Part shown: piece by piece, positions 36,441-46,555 of the stretch
Position numbering within the stretch: position 1 is the stretch's first letter
Layout: each line of letters begins with the position of its first letter
Assembly (NCBI RefSeq): GCF_042453785.1
Contig: NC_091667.1
Coordinates: 34,340,001 to 34,404,000 of the forward strand
Length of the DNA stretch: 64,000 nt
Direction of reading: 5' to 3'
Source: Malus domestica
Taxonomy: Eukaryota; Streptophyta; Magnoliopsida; Rosales; Rosaceae
Program-made: the position numbers and the translations under genes
Notes under the pieces: model-generated
Databases searched by the model: none
The model's input: the letters and a program-made list of their open reading frames with translations, nothing else
What the model was told of the DNA's origin: nothing

Positions 36441-37703
36441 TTAAGGATTTGATTCCAGGGCGGTGAATCGGCATGTGTAGCCCACAACGCCTAGTAAGTC
36501 GACCCAAGAATTTGAGGGTCAAAACGAGTTCACCGTCCAGAGTGATTGCAAACCAGATGATATGAGATACTTTTGATTTTGAAGAAGTAGCGGATGAATC
36601 AGCACGTGCTTTGTTGCACTTGTCTCCACATGCTTCAAGGTATCATTTTCATTTCCTTTATCTGTTCCTCAGACAGATGTGGCATCTTCTCGAGTTCCTC
36701 ATCTCAGACTCCTTCTGCTGAGTTGACTGTGCAGGTCGCATTCTTCTCTGCTTGTTTCTTCTGCACGTTGTCTCCACATGCTGCAAGGTATCATTTTCAC
36801 TTGCCTTATCTATTCTCCAGGCAGATGTGGCAGCTTCTTTGAAAGTACAGCAGCAGTGGAAGACGAGTACTCGAGAGCAGTGCTAGGTAGGCAATCAGGG
36901 AAGGGTTCCAAGCAGTCGGTTCCTTACCCGAGTTTGAGTGGAGGTTCCGGCATATTGCTTTCTTTATCCTTGTCTTTGCAGGTAAGAACAAGGACAAAGG
37001 AAAGGATAGGGAGAACGCATGATATGAGATACTCTTGCTTTCTACCCTGGTGATATGAGATACTTTTGCTTTGGTGTCATTTATTTGCAGAGGTACCCCA
37101 AGGAATAAGGAACACTGAATGACTAGAGAGGCTTCGTTGGGAAAGCATTTTTGGAGATGAAGAAAGGTTCTGTATGTCTGCCTTGCTATGAAGGGTGAAT
37201 GTGGTCATTTATATGAATTAATAACTGGTACTGTTCTTTCACTCTTGTCGGCAACCGTTGGATGATTGAACAGTAAACTTCACGTGCTTTCTCCTTCATC
37301 GAAAATCTTCGACAAATTGCCCGTGATTTGCGTAAAGTTGAGTGTGCATATGACAGGTGTTGACGAGGCTGAAAAAGACTGGCGCCTCTTCGATATCTGG
37401 GATCGGCGCTTCGACAAATTGCCCGTGATTTCCGCAAAGCTGAGTTTGCGTGTGACGGGTGCCGACGCGTCTGGAAAAGCAAGATGCTTCTCCGATTTCT
37501 GAGCTTGCCTCTTCGATTTTTGAATGGCCTCCTCGAATTCTGAGCTCGCCTCTTCGATCTCTGAAATCCTGTTGAGTGCTGATTTTTATAGAGGCACGCA
37601 GTTCGTTTCAAAGCACACTTGAATTTTCGCTTGTAGAAACTCCCTTCTTGCACTTCTAAGATCTTGATTTGTCTGACCTCTTCTTTCTTCAACACCTTTG
37701 AAA

Positions 37704-38369
37704 ATGTCTGGACCCTCCAACCGTCGTTTTGATTTGAACCTTGGTGAAGAGGCAGTCCTGCCTTCTCCAGACAACATATGGCGCCCATCCTTCATATCCC
37801 CTACTGGTCCTCTTACCATTGGGGATTCGGTGGTGAAGAATGATATGACCGCTGCGGTGGTGGCCCGAAACCTTGTCACTCCCAGAGATAACAGACTACT
37901 TTCCAAACGGTCTGATGAGTTGGCTGTTAAGAATTCTCTGGCTCTCAGTGTGCAGTGTGCAGGTTCTGTGTCTAATATGGCCCAACGCCTATTTGCTCGA
38001 ACCCGTCAAGTTGAATCATTAGCGGCTGAAGTGATGAGTCTCAAACAGGAGATTAGAGGGCTCAACCAGGAGAATAAACAGTTGCATAAGCTCGCACATA
38101 GCTATGCGACAAACATGAAGAGAAAGATTGACCAGATGTAGGAATCTGATGGTCATATTTTACTTGATTATCAGCGGTTTGTGGGTTTGTTCCAGCAACA
38201 TTTTCCTTCGTCTTCTGGGGCTGTACCGTGTAATGAAGCTCCTCATGATCAACCTCCGGCTCCTCTTCTTCCTGGAGTTCCACCGAGTGGTGTGACTTCA
38301 AACAGTCAACCTCCGACGTCTCTTTTTCCTAGAGCTCCACCGAGTACTGAGACACCACCTGAGCAATAA
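37704..38369 (+). pseudogene. Antisense accessory ORF of the retrotransposon, one in-frame stop
   Basis: The start codon at 37704 begins MSGPSNRRFDLNLGEEAV. The frame runs to 38369 except for a TAG at 38139-38141, where a Gln codon would fit (KRKIDQM*ESDGHILLD). Residues about 95-145 form a heptad-rich coiled coil (ESLAAEVMSLKQEIRGLNQE); the C-terminal part is Pro-rich with repeated PPSTE-like units. It lies opposite to gag, between the captured genes and the 3' LTR. Extra antisense ORFs in this place are known from Tat-lineage Ty3/gypsy elements, though their function is unknown. A TATA-like TTTTTATAGAG lies about 125 bases upstream of the ATG, so it may have its own promoter. Confidence 0.7.
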
Positions 38370-38526
38370 AGACTCCCTCCCGTTTGTTCGCACATTTGTA
38401 AATTTTTTTTTATTATTATTTTTTCTTTTTTTTTTGGGTATGTAGAATGCAATTTTATGTAAAATTTCCAGAAAAAATAAAATAAAATGGACTTTTATTT
38501 CTCTTAATGCCTTTTTTTTTTTTTGC

Positions 38527-38549
38527 TGTATATATATATATATTATACC

Positions 38550-38601
<52 letters not shown>

Positions 38602-38640
38602 CATACATATATACATACATATATATATATATATTTTTTT
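38527..38640. repeat. TA-rich microsatellite
   Basis: Near-continuous (TA)n with a short (TACA)n interruption, flanked by T tracts. It is responsible for the Tyr/Ile-repeat open frames on both strands. Confidence 0.9.
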
Positions 38641-38823
38641 TTTTAATTTTTTAATTTTTTTTTCACGTGGAGTGATCCACCATCCCAAAACCCATTTTCC
38701 CTTTGTTTTTTTTTTGCATGGTGCTAGCCACCAAGAATCCACTTTTTTTTTTTTCGTCTGCTTTCACATGGTGCTTGATCCACCATTCCCCTTTTTTCAC
38801 GTGGTGCTTTGCTTTGTTCAACC

Positions 38824-38825
<2 letters not shown>

Positions 38826-38862
<37 letters not shown>
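38826..38862 (-). repeat. 37-base homopolymer (poly A in the element's sense strand)
   Basis: An uninterrupted T run on the plus strand. Read in the element's orientation it is a poly(A) tract placed directly after the last captured fragment. Confidence 0.9.
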
Positions 38863-38959
38863 CTGTATAAATTAATATGCTTGGCTGAGGGATTTTGTAG
38901 GGAAGGACGAAGACGGACGGAGAGCTAGAGTTTAAGGAAGAGCTTCTCGGCCGGCTAGT

Positions 38960-39185
38960 CGTTTGACAGCGTTCTTTGAAGTTGGTGGCAGCTGCAAGGC
39001 AAGAGACGGAGGAGGAGGAAGAAGAAGGAGCACGGAGGACGCTGTTTGAGGTAGCAAGAGTTGCCGAGGTTGCGTAACCGTAGAGGCGGCAGGCCATTCT
39101 TGTGCTTCTGACTCAGTAGACTCGACTGCCAACTCATCTGCAATTGGAATTGCAGGCCCATCAACGACGAAGATGACCATCGCAA
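38960..39185 (-). pseudogene. Probable captured fragment of a ubiquitin-specific protease gene
   Basis: On the minus strand a frame encodes KNGLPPLRLRNLGNSCYL and, after a one-base shift, NSVL. This matches the Cys-box region (LGN-[ST]-CYLNSVLQ) of plant UBP deubiquitinases. The catalytic Cys is present, but only about 25 residues are recognisable and the rest of the catalytic domain is absent. The identification rests on this short motif. Confidence 0.5.
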
Positions 39186-39199
39186 GACGACACCGCTCC

Positions 39200-39302
39200 G
39201 ATGATGACGCATACTTTGTTCTCGAGCCATCGATGCCATTCCGATCCTTCTATTCATAACAGAATTATTTCCCATTGTTGCTCTTATTCCATTCGCCATG
39301 GC
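39200..39302 (-). pseudogene. Captured fragment of an unconfirmed nuclear protein gene
   Basis: On the minus strand the frame encodes [20 protein letters not shown] and then MASMAREQSM. This resembles, from memory, the C-terminal part of the Gln-rich flowering regulator PHL; I am not sure. It lies between the arginine decarboxylase fragment and the UBP-like fragment, in the same orientation. Confidence 0.3.
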
Positions 39303-39304
39303 AG

Positions 39305-40012
39305 GCTGCTGACCAAGTCCCTTTCTCGCCGGACGTCGAACCAAAATGGCCCGAATGCTTGGTCTTAAGCTTAGCGCGAACGCCAATCACAGGTCGAACG
39401 CCGAGCTTCCGGCTCAAATCAACGACCAAATCGAGCTCCTCCTCTTGCTCGAGAACAATCACGGTGAGCTTGCGAGCGTACAACGCCAGAGAAATGTATT
39501 CCAAGTCTTTGAATCCGTTGCAGATGAGAAGGGCATCGGGGTTACCCTTGCATAAGCAGCTCATGGCCAAGAGGAGCTCCGGCTTCGACCCGACTTCCAG
39601 TCTGAACCGGAACGGCGATCCAAACTTGACAATGTTCTCCACGACGAACCGATCCTGGTTGTATTTCACCGGGTACACGCCCTGGTAGTGGGAGCCGTAG
39701 TCGTGGGACCGGATCGCCAGATCGAAGGCGTCCTGGAGCGATCGAGCATGTTCTTGAGCACATCGGGCAGGTGATCAATGAGCGGTAGCTGCAACCCGAG
39801 CCCACAGTCCGGTTTTGGATCCGAAACCTTCTTCACGATCTTCAGCAGATCGATCTCCTGGTGCGGCAGAGTCGCCCTCCCGTGAGGACGGACGACAACG
39901 TTGCCGGAGGAATTGGCGGTGAAGTAGGGCCCACCCCAGGCGTCGATTAGGTAGAGGTCGGATGAGAGGGACGGGGACCAATGGGAATTGTCGGCGGCGG
40001 GTGTGATGTGAG
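39305..40012 (-). pseudogene. Captured 5' part of an arginine decarboxylase gene
   Basis: On the minus strand it encodes [37 protein letters not shown] and [17 protein letters not shown]. Then, after a one-base deletion near 39743, it encodes [28 protein letters not shown] and [16 protein letters not shown]. This is the N-terminal half of plant biosynthetic arginine decarboxylase, the first enzyme of the arginine route to putrescine; YPVK holds the PLP-binding Lys. There is also a 12-base in-frame loss after ARKL. The fragment stops just after GEKG, without the C-terminal half, so it cannot be active. It has the same strand as gag. Confidence 0.88.
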
Positions 40013-40608
40013 GAACAGTTTCCACAGAACCTGTTGGAGTTGATGTGGAACAATGCGAGATCCGTGAGCAGCCCGAGCTCCTCCGGCAAGTACCCGGCAA
40101 TGTCGCCGTGGTTGAGGTCGATCCCGGCCACGGTCCTGATCGTGCTGTTGTCGAGCGCCTTGGTGCAGAAAACTGCGGTGTACTTGCAGACATTATATCC
40201 CACCCAATTGCCCGTGATATTGAGCGAGTTGGAGAGAATGGCCTGCTTCAACGCCTGCAGAGCTATGTAAGCGTTCCGGAGCTGGTCATTCTTGAAGACG
40301 AGCGAGGGGTCGACGGTCACGAGCTCGCCGCGGTCGCCGAACTCGTCGCGGTAGTAAAGGAGCTGGCGGTTCTTGATGTAGAGGGTTTCCTCGTCGAAGA
40401 GGGCTCCATGGCTAACAATGTGGCTGCTGCGGCGGTGCTGGTGTCGGTCCTCCTGAGCAGCAGCACCATAGAAGAGTGATGACGCGGCAAGGAAAAGGGC
40501 AGTGAGGAGAAGTGAGAGGTGGACGATGGTGGAATGCTTGCAATCCGAGGAAAATGCTATGATGGAGAGCTTTGGGAAAGAAGGGTCTTTTGGGCTGCTC
40601 ATTTTCAT
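40012..40608 (-). pseudogene. Captured 5' part of a leucine-rich-repeat extensin (LRX/PEX) gene
   Basis: The start at 40608 gives MKMSSPKDPSFPK, then a hydrophobic signal segment (LSLLLTALFLAASSL), then the LRX N-terminal domain with [30 protein letters not shown] and the first LRR part [20 protein letters not shown] followed by [11 protein letters not shown] proteins sit in the cell wall and bind RALF peptides; the Pro-rich extensin tail is missing here. A one-base insertion at about 40018 shifts the frame at NRFCG, and two codons later the sequence becomes arginine decarboxylase. Without that shift the two would be fused in frame. Confidence 0.88.
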
Positions 40609-41046
40609 GGATTTGGGCTCCGGAGGTGATGATCCCTTTGGGCTTCGATAAGGGCCTGGGCTGCACAGGCTTTGGGCTTCACAGGCACAATCAAGTGCCT
40701 TCTTGCTGATTTTTTTTTTTTTTAAGAAACTGTAATTTAATTGTGAACAAAGAAAATTGCAATTTTTTTTTAACAAAATAAATTTGTAATAAAATTGACC
40801 TTTATCAATGAAACACTTATTTATTTATTTAAAAAAAAACAAAGTAATCACATATGTATTTTTTTTTTTTTTGTGAAACATTTTTTATTTTATTTTGATG
40901 TGACTGAACTTGAAATTGAATATTCAAGCTGCCTACGTACCATTCCAAAGAAAGAGATCAAGTCAAAACGTAGTTTAAAATACATTTTTTTTCTTGGTAT
41001 TTTCTTTTGGTGCCGTTTGCCGTTTCAACTCGTGCAGACAATAAGT

Positions 41047-41400
41047 GTTGGTGTCGTTTGCAGTTTCAACTCGTGCAGACAAGGAGCATTTGGTGCCGTG
41101 TTGCAGTTTCAGCTCGTGCAGGCAATGAGTGTTGGTGTCGTTTGCAGTTTCAACTCGTGCAGACAAGGAGCATTTGGTGCCGTGTTGCAGTTTCAGCTCG
41201 TGCAGGCAAGGAGTGTTGGTGTCGTTTGCAGTTTCAACTCGTGCAGACAATGAGCATTTGGTGCCGTGTTGCAGTTTCAGCTCGTGCAGGCAATGAGCGT
41301 TGGGTTGTCGCCTTTTATGCTCGTGCAGACCAGGAGCGTTGGTGTTGCCTTTTATGCTCATGCAGACCAGGAGCATTGTGCCATGCAGTTTAGGCTCATG
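41047..41400. repeat. 84-bp tandem repeat (two ~42-bp half units)
   Basis: Unit starts at 41047, 41131 and 41215 with GTTGGTGTCGTTTGCAGT are exactly 84 apart; more degenerate half units run to about 41460. Each half contains CTCGTGCAG. All six frames are loosely open because of the repeat, giving spurious ORFs on both strands. Confidence 0.85.
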
Positions 41401-41459
41401 CAGGCGAAGAGCCTTGGTTCGTGCAGTTTAGGCTCATGCAAACAAGGAGCTTTGGTTCG

Positions 41460-43424
41460 TCAAGCGATCTGAGAGAGTTGTTCCTCGCAATCTTCATAGC
41501 AAGGAGCCTTGACTGAGTAGTTGAAGAAGTCTTCAGGAAAGAAATCACGCATCGTGATGGGGATGGACGATCTATGTGTCGAAATTTCATCATCTTCAAC
41601 ACGTTCACGTTGCTTTGAAGGTTGACAAGAGCTGCTTTGCCCCCTTTCCGATTGGCGGACTTGTGGAGGAGACGTATGCTTCTTGTGCAATTTCTTAGGA
41701 GTGACTTGAGTCCATCCTTCAACTTTGCTTGTCTTGGAGGATGCCCCCAGCGGTTGAGGTGAAAACTTTGAGTCGGAAGAGCCAGAAGTGAAGGTGGTAT
41801 AGTTTGACTTCACCACATCGTCAAGATCTAGCTCGATGATTCCTTTCTGAGCCAGCTTTATGATGAGATCTTTCAGCACGAAACATTTTTCTGTCGGATG
41901 ACTGATGAAGCGGTGGAATTTACAGTACCTTGGACTGTCGGTGAGATTCATCTCTTCTGGCCGTCTGCACTCAGGCAAGCCGATCACCTTCTTTTCCAGC
42001 AAGTCTTCTAACATGGCAACCACATCAGAGTCGGGGAATGGATAAGTCTTCTCCTCAAGCTCCTTCAAAGTGCGTCTACGCATCTCTTGATCACGAAAAG
42101 CTTCAGTTTGAATCGCCTTGCCTCGTGTAGGGATTTTGACGGGAGTTGTGTTGACCGTCATTGCTTCCTTGGTGGGTTTCCACGTAGTCTTCTCCAACTT
42201 TGGCCCAAGAACTTTGTCGTTCTTGTAGTCGGCGATCGGTTCTTTCTTCCCATGATGGGCGATGCTCAACTCCATGTCATGGGCGCGAGTGGCCAATTCC
42301 TCGAAAGTCCGCGGTTTAATGCCTTGAAGGATGTATTGCAAACCCCATTGCATGCCTTGGGTGCACATCTCGATTGAAGAGGTTTCCGAGAGCCTGTCTT
42401 TACAGTCGAGGCTTAGAGTGCGCCATCTGTTGATGTAGTCAATGACTGGCTCGTCCTTCCACTGCTTTGTGCTCGTTAGCTCTAGCATGCTCACAGTGCG
42501 ACGGGTGCTGTAGAAGCGGTTGAGGAATTCCCGCTCTAATTGCTCCCAGCTGTTGATGGACTCAGGCTCTAGGTTTGTGTACCACTCAAATGCGTTTCCT
42601 TTCAGCGAGCGCACAAACTGCTTGGCGAGGTAGTCTCCCTCCGTCCCTGCGTTGTTGCAAGTTTCGACGAAATGTGCAACGTGCTGCTTTGGGTTTCATT
42701 TTCCATCAAACTGCATGAACTTCGGTGGTTGATAACCCCTTGGCATCCTTAGGGCATCAATCTTCTTGGAATAGGGCTTCGAGTAGAACAAGGAGGTATG
42801 TGAGCTCCCTTCGTACTGTGCCTTGATGGTGTTGGTGATCATCTCCTGCAGCTGCTGGATAAAAAGAGATCCCATGAGTGCCGCTGCTTGGTTTGGCTCC
42901 GGCTTCACATCGTTTTTCTCCACCTGAGGCTCCTCTTCTTCGTCATCTCTTTTCTTTAGTGGATCATTCTCTAGGTCGGGGTTCTCGTCGTCCTGTGGCT
43001 CCAGTCGGCTGACGAGTGCAGCGATTTGCAAGTTTTTTTCTTCAACAATCCATGTTAGCCTTGCGATCGCTTCATTCATTTGAGCCAGTTGTTCTTCGAT
43101 GGAGGTAACGCCGATGGTTATGACTTGTGCAACCAATAAACGTGACTTTCCTTTAGACATCCAGGATGCTGACGAAGAACGTTGTTGGCTGTTTTGGGGT
43201 GTCATCTTGTGTGCCTCAGCAGCATGCTTCGGTGCCCCCAGCGAGGTCAGGTTGATGACAGACTCACACCTTTGATGCTCCCCTTGCTCTTTTAGCGGCA
43301 CCAACTTTGAAGTGGCATGTTGAGGAGCGGTTGTGGCGCCAATGGATTGTCCGTTTGCGGCAGAAGTGCTTAGGATCCTTCCCTCAGTGGTTGCGAGAAT
43401 GGCTTGTCCCTTGCTTGATGCCAT
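41460..43424 (-). pseudogene. Ty3/gypsy gag polyprotein with a single nonsense codon
   Basis: The start at 43424 gives MASSKGQAILATTEG. A coiled-coil-like stretch QLAQMNEAIARLTWIVEEK is followed by PRGYQPPKFMQFDGK, the retrotransposon gag domain (FEWYTNLEPESINSWEQLE, FLNRFYSTRRTVSMLEL) and the downstream PRYCKFHRFISHPTEKCF. A TGA at 42694-42696 (a Gly codon GGA in related sequences) interrupts one otherwise continuous frame ending at 41460. Gag forms the particle that packages element RNA. Because only one codon is broken, the element became defective recently or relies on gag supplied in trans. Confidence 0.88.
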
Positions 43425-43501
43425 TGACTTTGAGGTGTGTTTGGATTCCTTGAACGGAGAAAGAGATGAGAGGTAGAGATGTCCCACTTGGCGTGCCAAT
43501 T

Positions 43502-44358
43502 TGTGAACACGGAAAATTCCTGAAACGAAAGAGACAAGAACAACGTGCACAAACAAATATTTGTATTTGATGATTTTGGGTTACAATCTCTCTCAAATTT
43601 GATCCTCTGATTCAATCTCCGTAAGGTGTTGATTTGTGGATGTGCGATTGATCCAAAGGGCCGCTGGGCTTGATCTAAGGATGAGCGTTCTTCAAGGGCC
43701 GTGGACTTGATCTTGAAGGTGGATTTGAGCGGATCTTCAAAGGGGCTTTTGGGCTTGATCTTTGAAGAACAGTGATGAACGGATCTCCAAGGGCTTTTGG
43801 GCTTGATCTTGAAGAACGGTTGGACGTGTGGATTTGTTGATGTTTGTTGATCCAAAAGGCCGTTGGGGCTTGATCTTAGATGAACGGATGATGAACGATG
43901 ATGCTTTCTTCAAGGGCCGTTGGGGCTTGATCTTGAATTAGTGGATGATTGTTAATCCAAAAGGCCGTTGGGGCCTGATCTTGGAAGAACGATGAACGAA
44001 GAACGAAGAACGAAGAGAGCTTTCTTGATTCTTCGGGAACCTGGATGCTTGAGAGCTTCGGAGTTTTAGAGCTTCAGAGCTTCAAGGTGTAATATGAATT
44101 GGTTCTTCCCCCCCCCCCCCCAAATGAATGAAATGGGCTTGTATTTATAGAATTTTCCAAGGCCTAATTTTGAATATAATATCCCAGATGAAATAAGTCG
44201 TTTCTGCCAGGTGTTGACACGTGTCCTATTTGATGACTTTTCCAACTCATTTCAATTTTCGTTTAGACACACGCTACGTGTAAAATTTATGTAATACATG
44301 AGCGTTGAAACTTTGATTTATCGGTCAACATTTATTTACCGAAATTTCGATGTCTACA
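43502..44358 (-). repeat. 5' LTR of the gene-capturing element
   Basis: 857 bp, TGTGAACACGG...GATGTCTACA. It is nearly identical to the partner, which implies a recent insertion. In the sense direction it is followed by AATTGGCACGCCAAGTGGG, the presumed primer-binding region. Confidence 0.92.
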
Positions 44359-44363
44359 GTTTT

Positions 44364-44769
44364 ATTTTTATTAGACATACTCCGACCCTTGGAGTAAAAC
44401 TCAAATTTTAGATTCTAAACTTATCCCAACTTGCTCCAACACTTTGGGCAAATATGAGTTAAAACCCAAAACTCATTTATAGGGCAAATTTAGCCCAGGA
44501 TTCCCCTCTGAGTTAGTGGGGTTGGCCCACCATATATTTGTTTTTTTTTTGTTTTATATTTATAAATTTATCGAATTCAACGACTAAGATCTAATTTGAT
44601 CAAATCCAACAGTAAAAAAAAAATCTAATGGTCCAAATTTAAATCTAACGGCTAAAGTAATTAAAAAAATATATTTTATGTGTTTCATATTTTTTCGTAG
44701 TGTTCCACGAATTTTATGGTGCCGGTTTAGTGATTTTTATATATTTATTGGAATCAAGATATTTTTAGG

Positions 44770-44819
<50 letters not shown>

Positions 44820-44820
44820 G
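44364..44820. other. Short intergenic stretch with an AT microsatellite (44774-44817)
   Basis: Non-coding AT-rich DNA between the retrotransposon and the left edge of unit C. (AT)n covers about 44 bases. Confidence 0.5.
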
Positions 44821-45140
44821 GAAAATAATACTAAATTAATTTCTTAGGAAGTAGGATTGATTTTCTTTGGTATTTAAAAGCTTAAGGGCAGGGAACGCTA
44901 CCCATCTCAAGGCTAGGGCATTACTATAAATGTCCTTGGTATTTATTTTTACAGATAGCTCACAAGAGAGATTTTTAGTAGCGAAATTCGAACCTAAGCC
45001 TTGGTCTGACAAAAAGAATTGAAAGAAAATTCTGGATGTTTTGTATTTTGTACCAATTATTTTGCCAAACATAAGGCAAGAGTTTGGTGATGGGAGATGA
45101 ACGATGGCCAACCTGCACACAAGGGGAGATGTACTAAACT

Positions 45141-45360
45141 GGACAAGGATCCTCTCCGGATCTATTTGTAGGGATCTTGAAATTAATCAATCGTGTCCGT
45201 TTATCGTATATCGTGCGGCCAGTTTTCGTTAGGTACTATTTATCTTCAATTTTATATAAAAAATTTAAAATGATTTTTAACTGTACGATGTACGATGAAC
45301 GGACACAATTGATTGATCATCTGGATCCCCACAAAGAGGATCCGGAGAGGATCCTATTCC
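45141..45360. mobile_element. Mutator-like MITE (foldback), same family as 21750-21962
   Basis: The ends GGACAAGGATCCTCTCCGG and its complement are flanked by a 9-bp duplication with one mismatch (TACTAAACT at 45132-45140, TACTAAGCT at 45361-45369). Unit A has the empty site near 16945. Confidence 0.75.
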
Positions 45361-45994
45361 TACTAAGCTTATTCAAGCTAAAATTTGTGGGGCCATGGAT
45401 CGTAGGTGTCATGTTTCCACAATCCTTTTCTTATGTAGAGATTTGGCTTTGCTTTATGTTGGGACCAAGTCGGGATCGACAATGGTCATGTTTTCACGTA
45501 ATGTTATGAATTTATGTGTTACCATATAGATTGTTGACATGATTTTGTAAGAATTGTTAGTAGAAGTGGATTAATAAGCAGATGAAATCATTAAATTAAT
45601 AGTATTACGTGACAGAATAATAGTCACACTAAAAAAAATTGACTCCAAGGGAGATGAATATAGTCTAAAAAATTTCACAACTCATTGATGCAATGTTACT
45701 TGAATCATACTTGAAATGGCTTCTAAGTTCCAAGTTATGATAGCTGCCATGACATGACAAAATAGTCTTCTCATTTTTCTTAGAAAATCATTATGTTTTA
45801 GGGGATATCCACATGTAAAACTGTTACAAACTTTTAATTAAAAATAGAACTCAAAGCGACGTTAATGAAAAAACAGCCTAAATTTAACTGAAGGACAGAT
45901 AAAAAGAGGGTGCAAGAAAGAGAGGGAGAATGAGAGAAAAGAAAGGGGTAGGAAAATTTTGTGTCTTTTCACACTATCTTTTGCCTTTATGTAT

Positions 45995-46175
45995 TGTAAC
46001 ATAACAGGCTTACTACCACTTAGCACTATGGTCTAATGGTATTCCTCTTCACGTGTAAGTTAGACGTCTTAGGTTCGATTCTCGTCAAAGGCGAATTTGA
46101 ACCACCTAGCACATTGTGAGACCAAGCTCATTCCCTCTCTTAGTGTAGATATTATCATTTGTTAAAAAAATAAAA
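45995..46175 (+). mobile_element. tRNA-derived SINE, copy in unit C
   Basis: The best preserved of the three: CTATGGTCTAATGGTATT (A-box region), GGTTCGATTCTCGTC (B box) and a terminal A-rich tail at 46161-46178. Confidence 0.65.
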
Positions 46176-46555
46176 AAACATAATGGGCTTACTTGAGCTA
46201 CAATTAAGAAAGTCTAAGATCTTCCATATTATGTAAGGAATCCTAATACAATAAGTTAAGATTTACACAATTACACGTGTGCTATAATTCTACCTACAAC
46301 ATAAACCATAAAATACATACCAAAGTTTGTTGGTTTTAAGTTTCATTAAAAGTTTGATACTTACATGTATTTAATAGGAATACATATATTCATACGAATT
46401 ATATCAACCGTTGGATGATGATTGTATTAACATATATATAAATATTATAGCATCTTTGTCTTTGCTTTGCAAAGAGGTTATTTTCACGACTCAAACCTTT
46501 GACATTTTGGTTATAAAGGCGCAATCTTTCAGGCTTGCCCATACAAAGGTAGAAA

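Larger units (their letters stand above)
34855..44358 (-). mobile_element. Non-autonomous Ty3/gypsy-type LTR retrotransposon carrying captured host gene fragments
   Basis: Two LTRs (34855-35722 and 43502-44358) bound 7.8 kb of internal DNA. The 5-bp duplication GTTTT is perfect (34850-34854, 44359-44363), and an uninterrupted counterpart GCAGAGTTTTATTTTTATTA lies near 51764. Orientation is minus: gag reads that way, and a polypurine tract (AAGTGGGGGCATT, minus strand) abuts the LTR at 35722. Internal order in sense direction: gag, an 84-bp tandem array, the gene fragments (LRX, arginine decarboxylase, two short pieces), a poly(A) tract, a TA microsatellite, an antisense ORF, and LTR-related repeats. 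No protease, reverse transcriptase, RNase H or integrase motif was found, so movement would need a helper element. Confidence 0.92.

Noticed and set aside
34946..36487. Minus-strand frames with FKIK/QDQAS repeats
   Set aside because: They lie in LTR and LTR-like motif repeats, with no retroviral or host domain.
38507..38875. Tyr/Ile- and Phe-rich open frames on both strands
   Set aside because: They translate a TA microsatellite and T homopolymers.
40975..41472. Cys/His-containing repeat proteins on both strands
   Set aside because: They are produced by the 84-bp tandem repeat and have no start context or conserved domain.
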